Source of the DNA: Pseudomonadota bacterium
GTDB lineage: Bacteria; Pseudomonadota; Alphaproteobacteria; Rhizobiales; Rhizobiaceae
Direction of reading: 5' to 3'
Assembly: GCA_023419995.1 (NCBI GenBank)
Contig: JAEZXF010000098.1
Coordinates: forward strand, 1-6,208
Length of the DNA stretch: 6,208 nucleotides
Shown here: piece after piece, positions 6,191-6,208 of the stretch
Numbering within the stretch: the stretch's first letter is position 1
Layout of the letters: the number at the start of each line of letters is the position of its first letter
Position numbers and translations under genes: made by a program
Notes under the pieces: model-generated
Databases searched by the model: none
What the model saw: only the letters and a program-made list of their open reading frames with translations
Told to the model about the DNA's origin: nothing

Positions 6191-6208
6191 CTGCCTGCCG
6201 GCATCCTC
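6187..6208 (-). CDS. Possible C-terminal tail of an upstream gene, predicted ATP-dependent DNA ligase (partial)
   Basis: Reading the minus strand into the window, one frame gives RMPAGR followed by TGA (6189-6187), which overlaps the helicase GTG start as GTGA. In genomes with this cassette the gene immediately upstream of the helicase is usually the ATP-dependent DNA ligase, preceded by an exonuclease. Seven codons or fewer are too short for recognition, so identity is inferred only from operon convention and from the matching 4-base overlap at the helicase/pdeM junction. The ligase could instead end before this window. Confidence 0.3.

Overview
The window holds four complete genes and probably the last codons of a fifth. 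It is very GC-rich throughout, with strong G/C third-position bias. That bias opens long meaningless frames opposite and beside the real genes. Composition and protein character point to a high-GC proteobacterium, most likely an alphaproteobacterium of the Hyphomicrobiales/Rhizobiales type. This taxonomic call is inference from protein style, not from a search.

Left half (41-2893): a thiamine-diphosphate-dependent enzyme of the acetolactate synthase/decarboxylase superfamily lies on the minus strand. It is transcribed divergently from an AraC-family regulator on the plus strand. The two share a 123-bp intergenic region, which has a perfect 17-bp palindrome, a second short inverted repeat around a possible -10 element, a repeated GTAACG hexamer and a strong Shine-Dalgarno sequence for the enzyme gene. 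The layout suggests that the regulator controls the enzyme in response to a small molecule. The substrate cannot be read from sequence.

Right half (2907-6208): an operon on the minus strand encodes an Lhr-type ligase-associated DEXH-box helicase and, overlapping its stop codon by an ATGA junction, the metallophosphoesterase endonuclease PdeM. These are two members of the known four-gene DNA-repair cassette (exonuclease, ATP-dependent DNA ligase, Lhr-type helicase, PdeM). The GTG start of the helicase overlaps a TGA in another frame, which could be the stop of the upstream ligase gene lying just outside the window. The operon ends convergently against the AraC gene, with a 13-bp gap and a small GC hairpin.

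I found no RNA gene, mobile element, CRISPR array or integration scar. The repair cassette is a described system. The least understood part is the TPP enzyme/AraC pair and its regulatory region.
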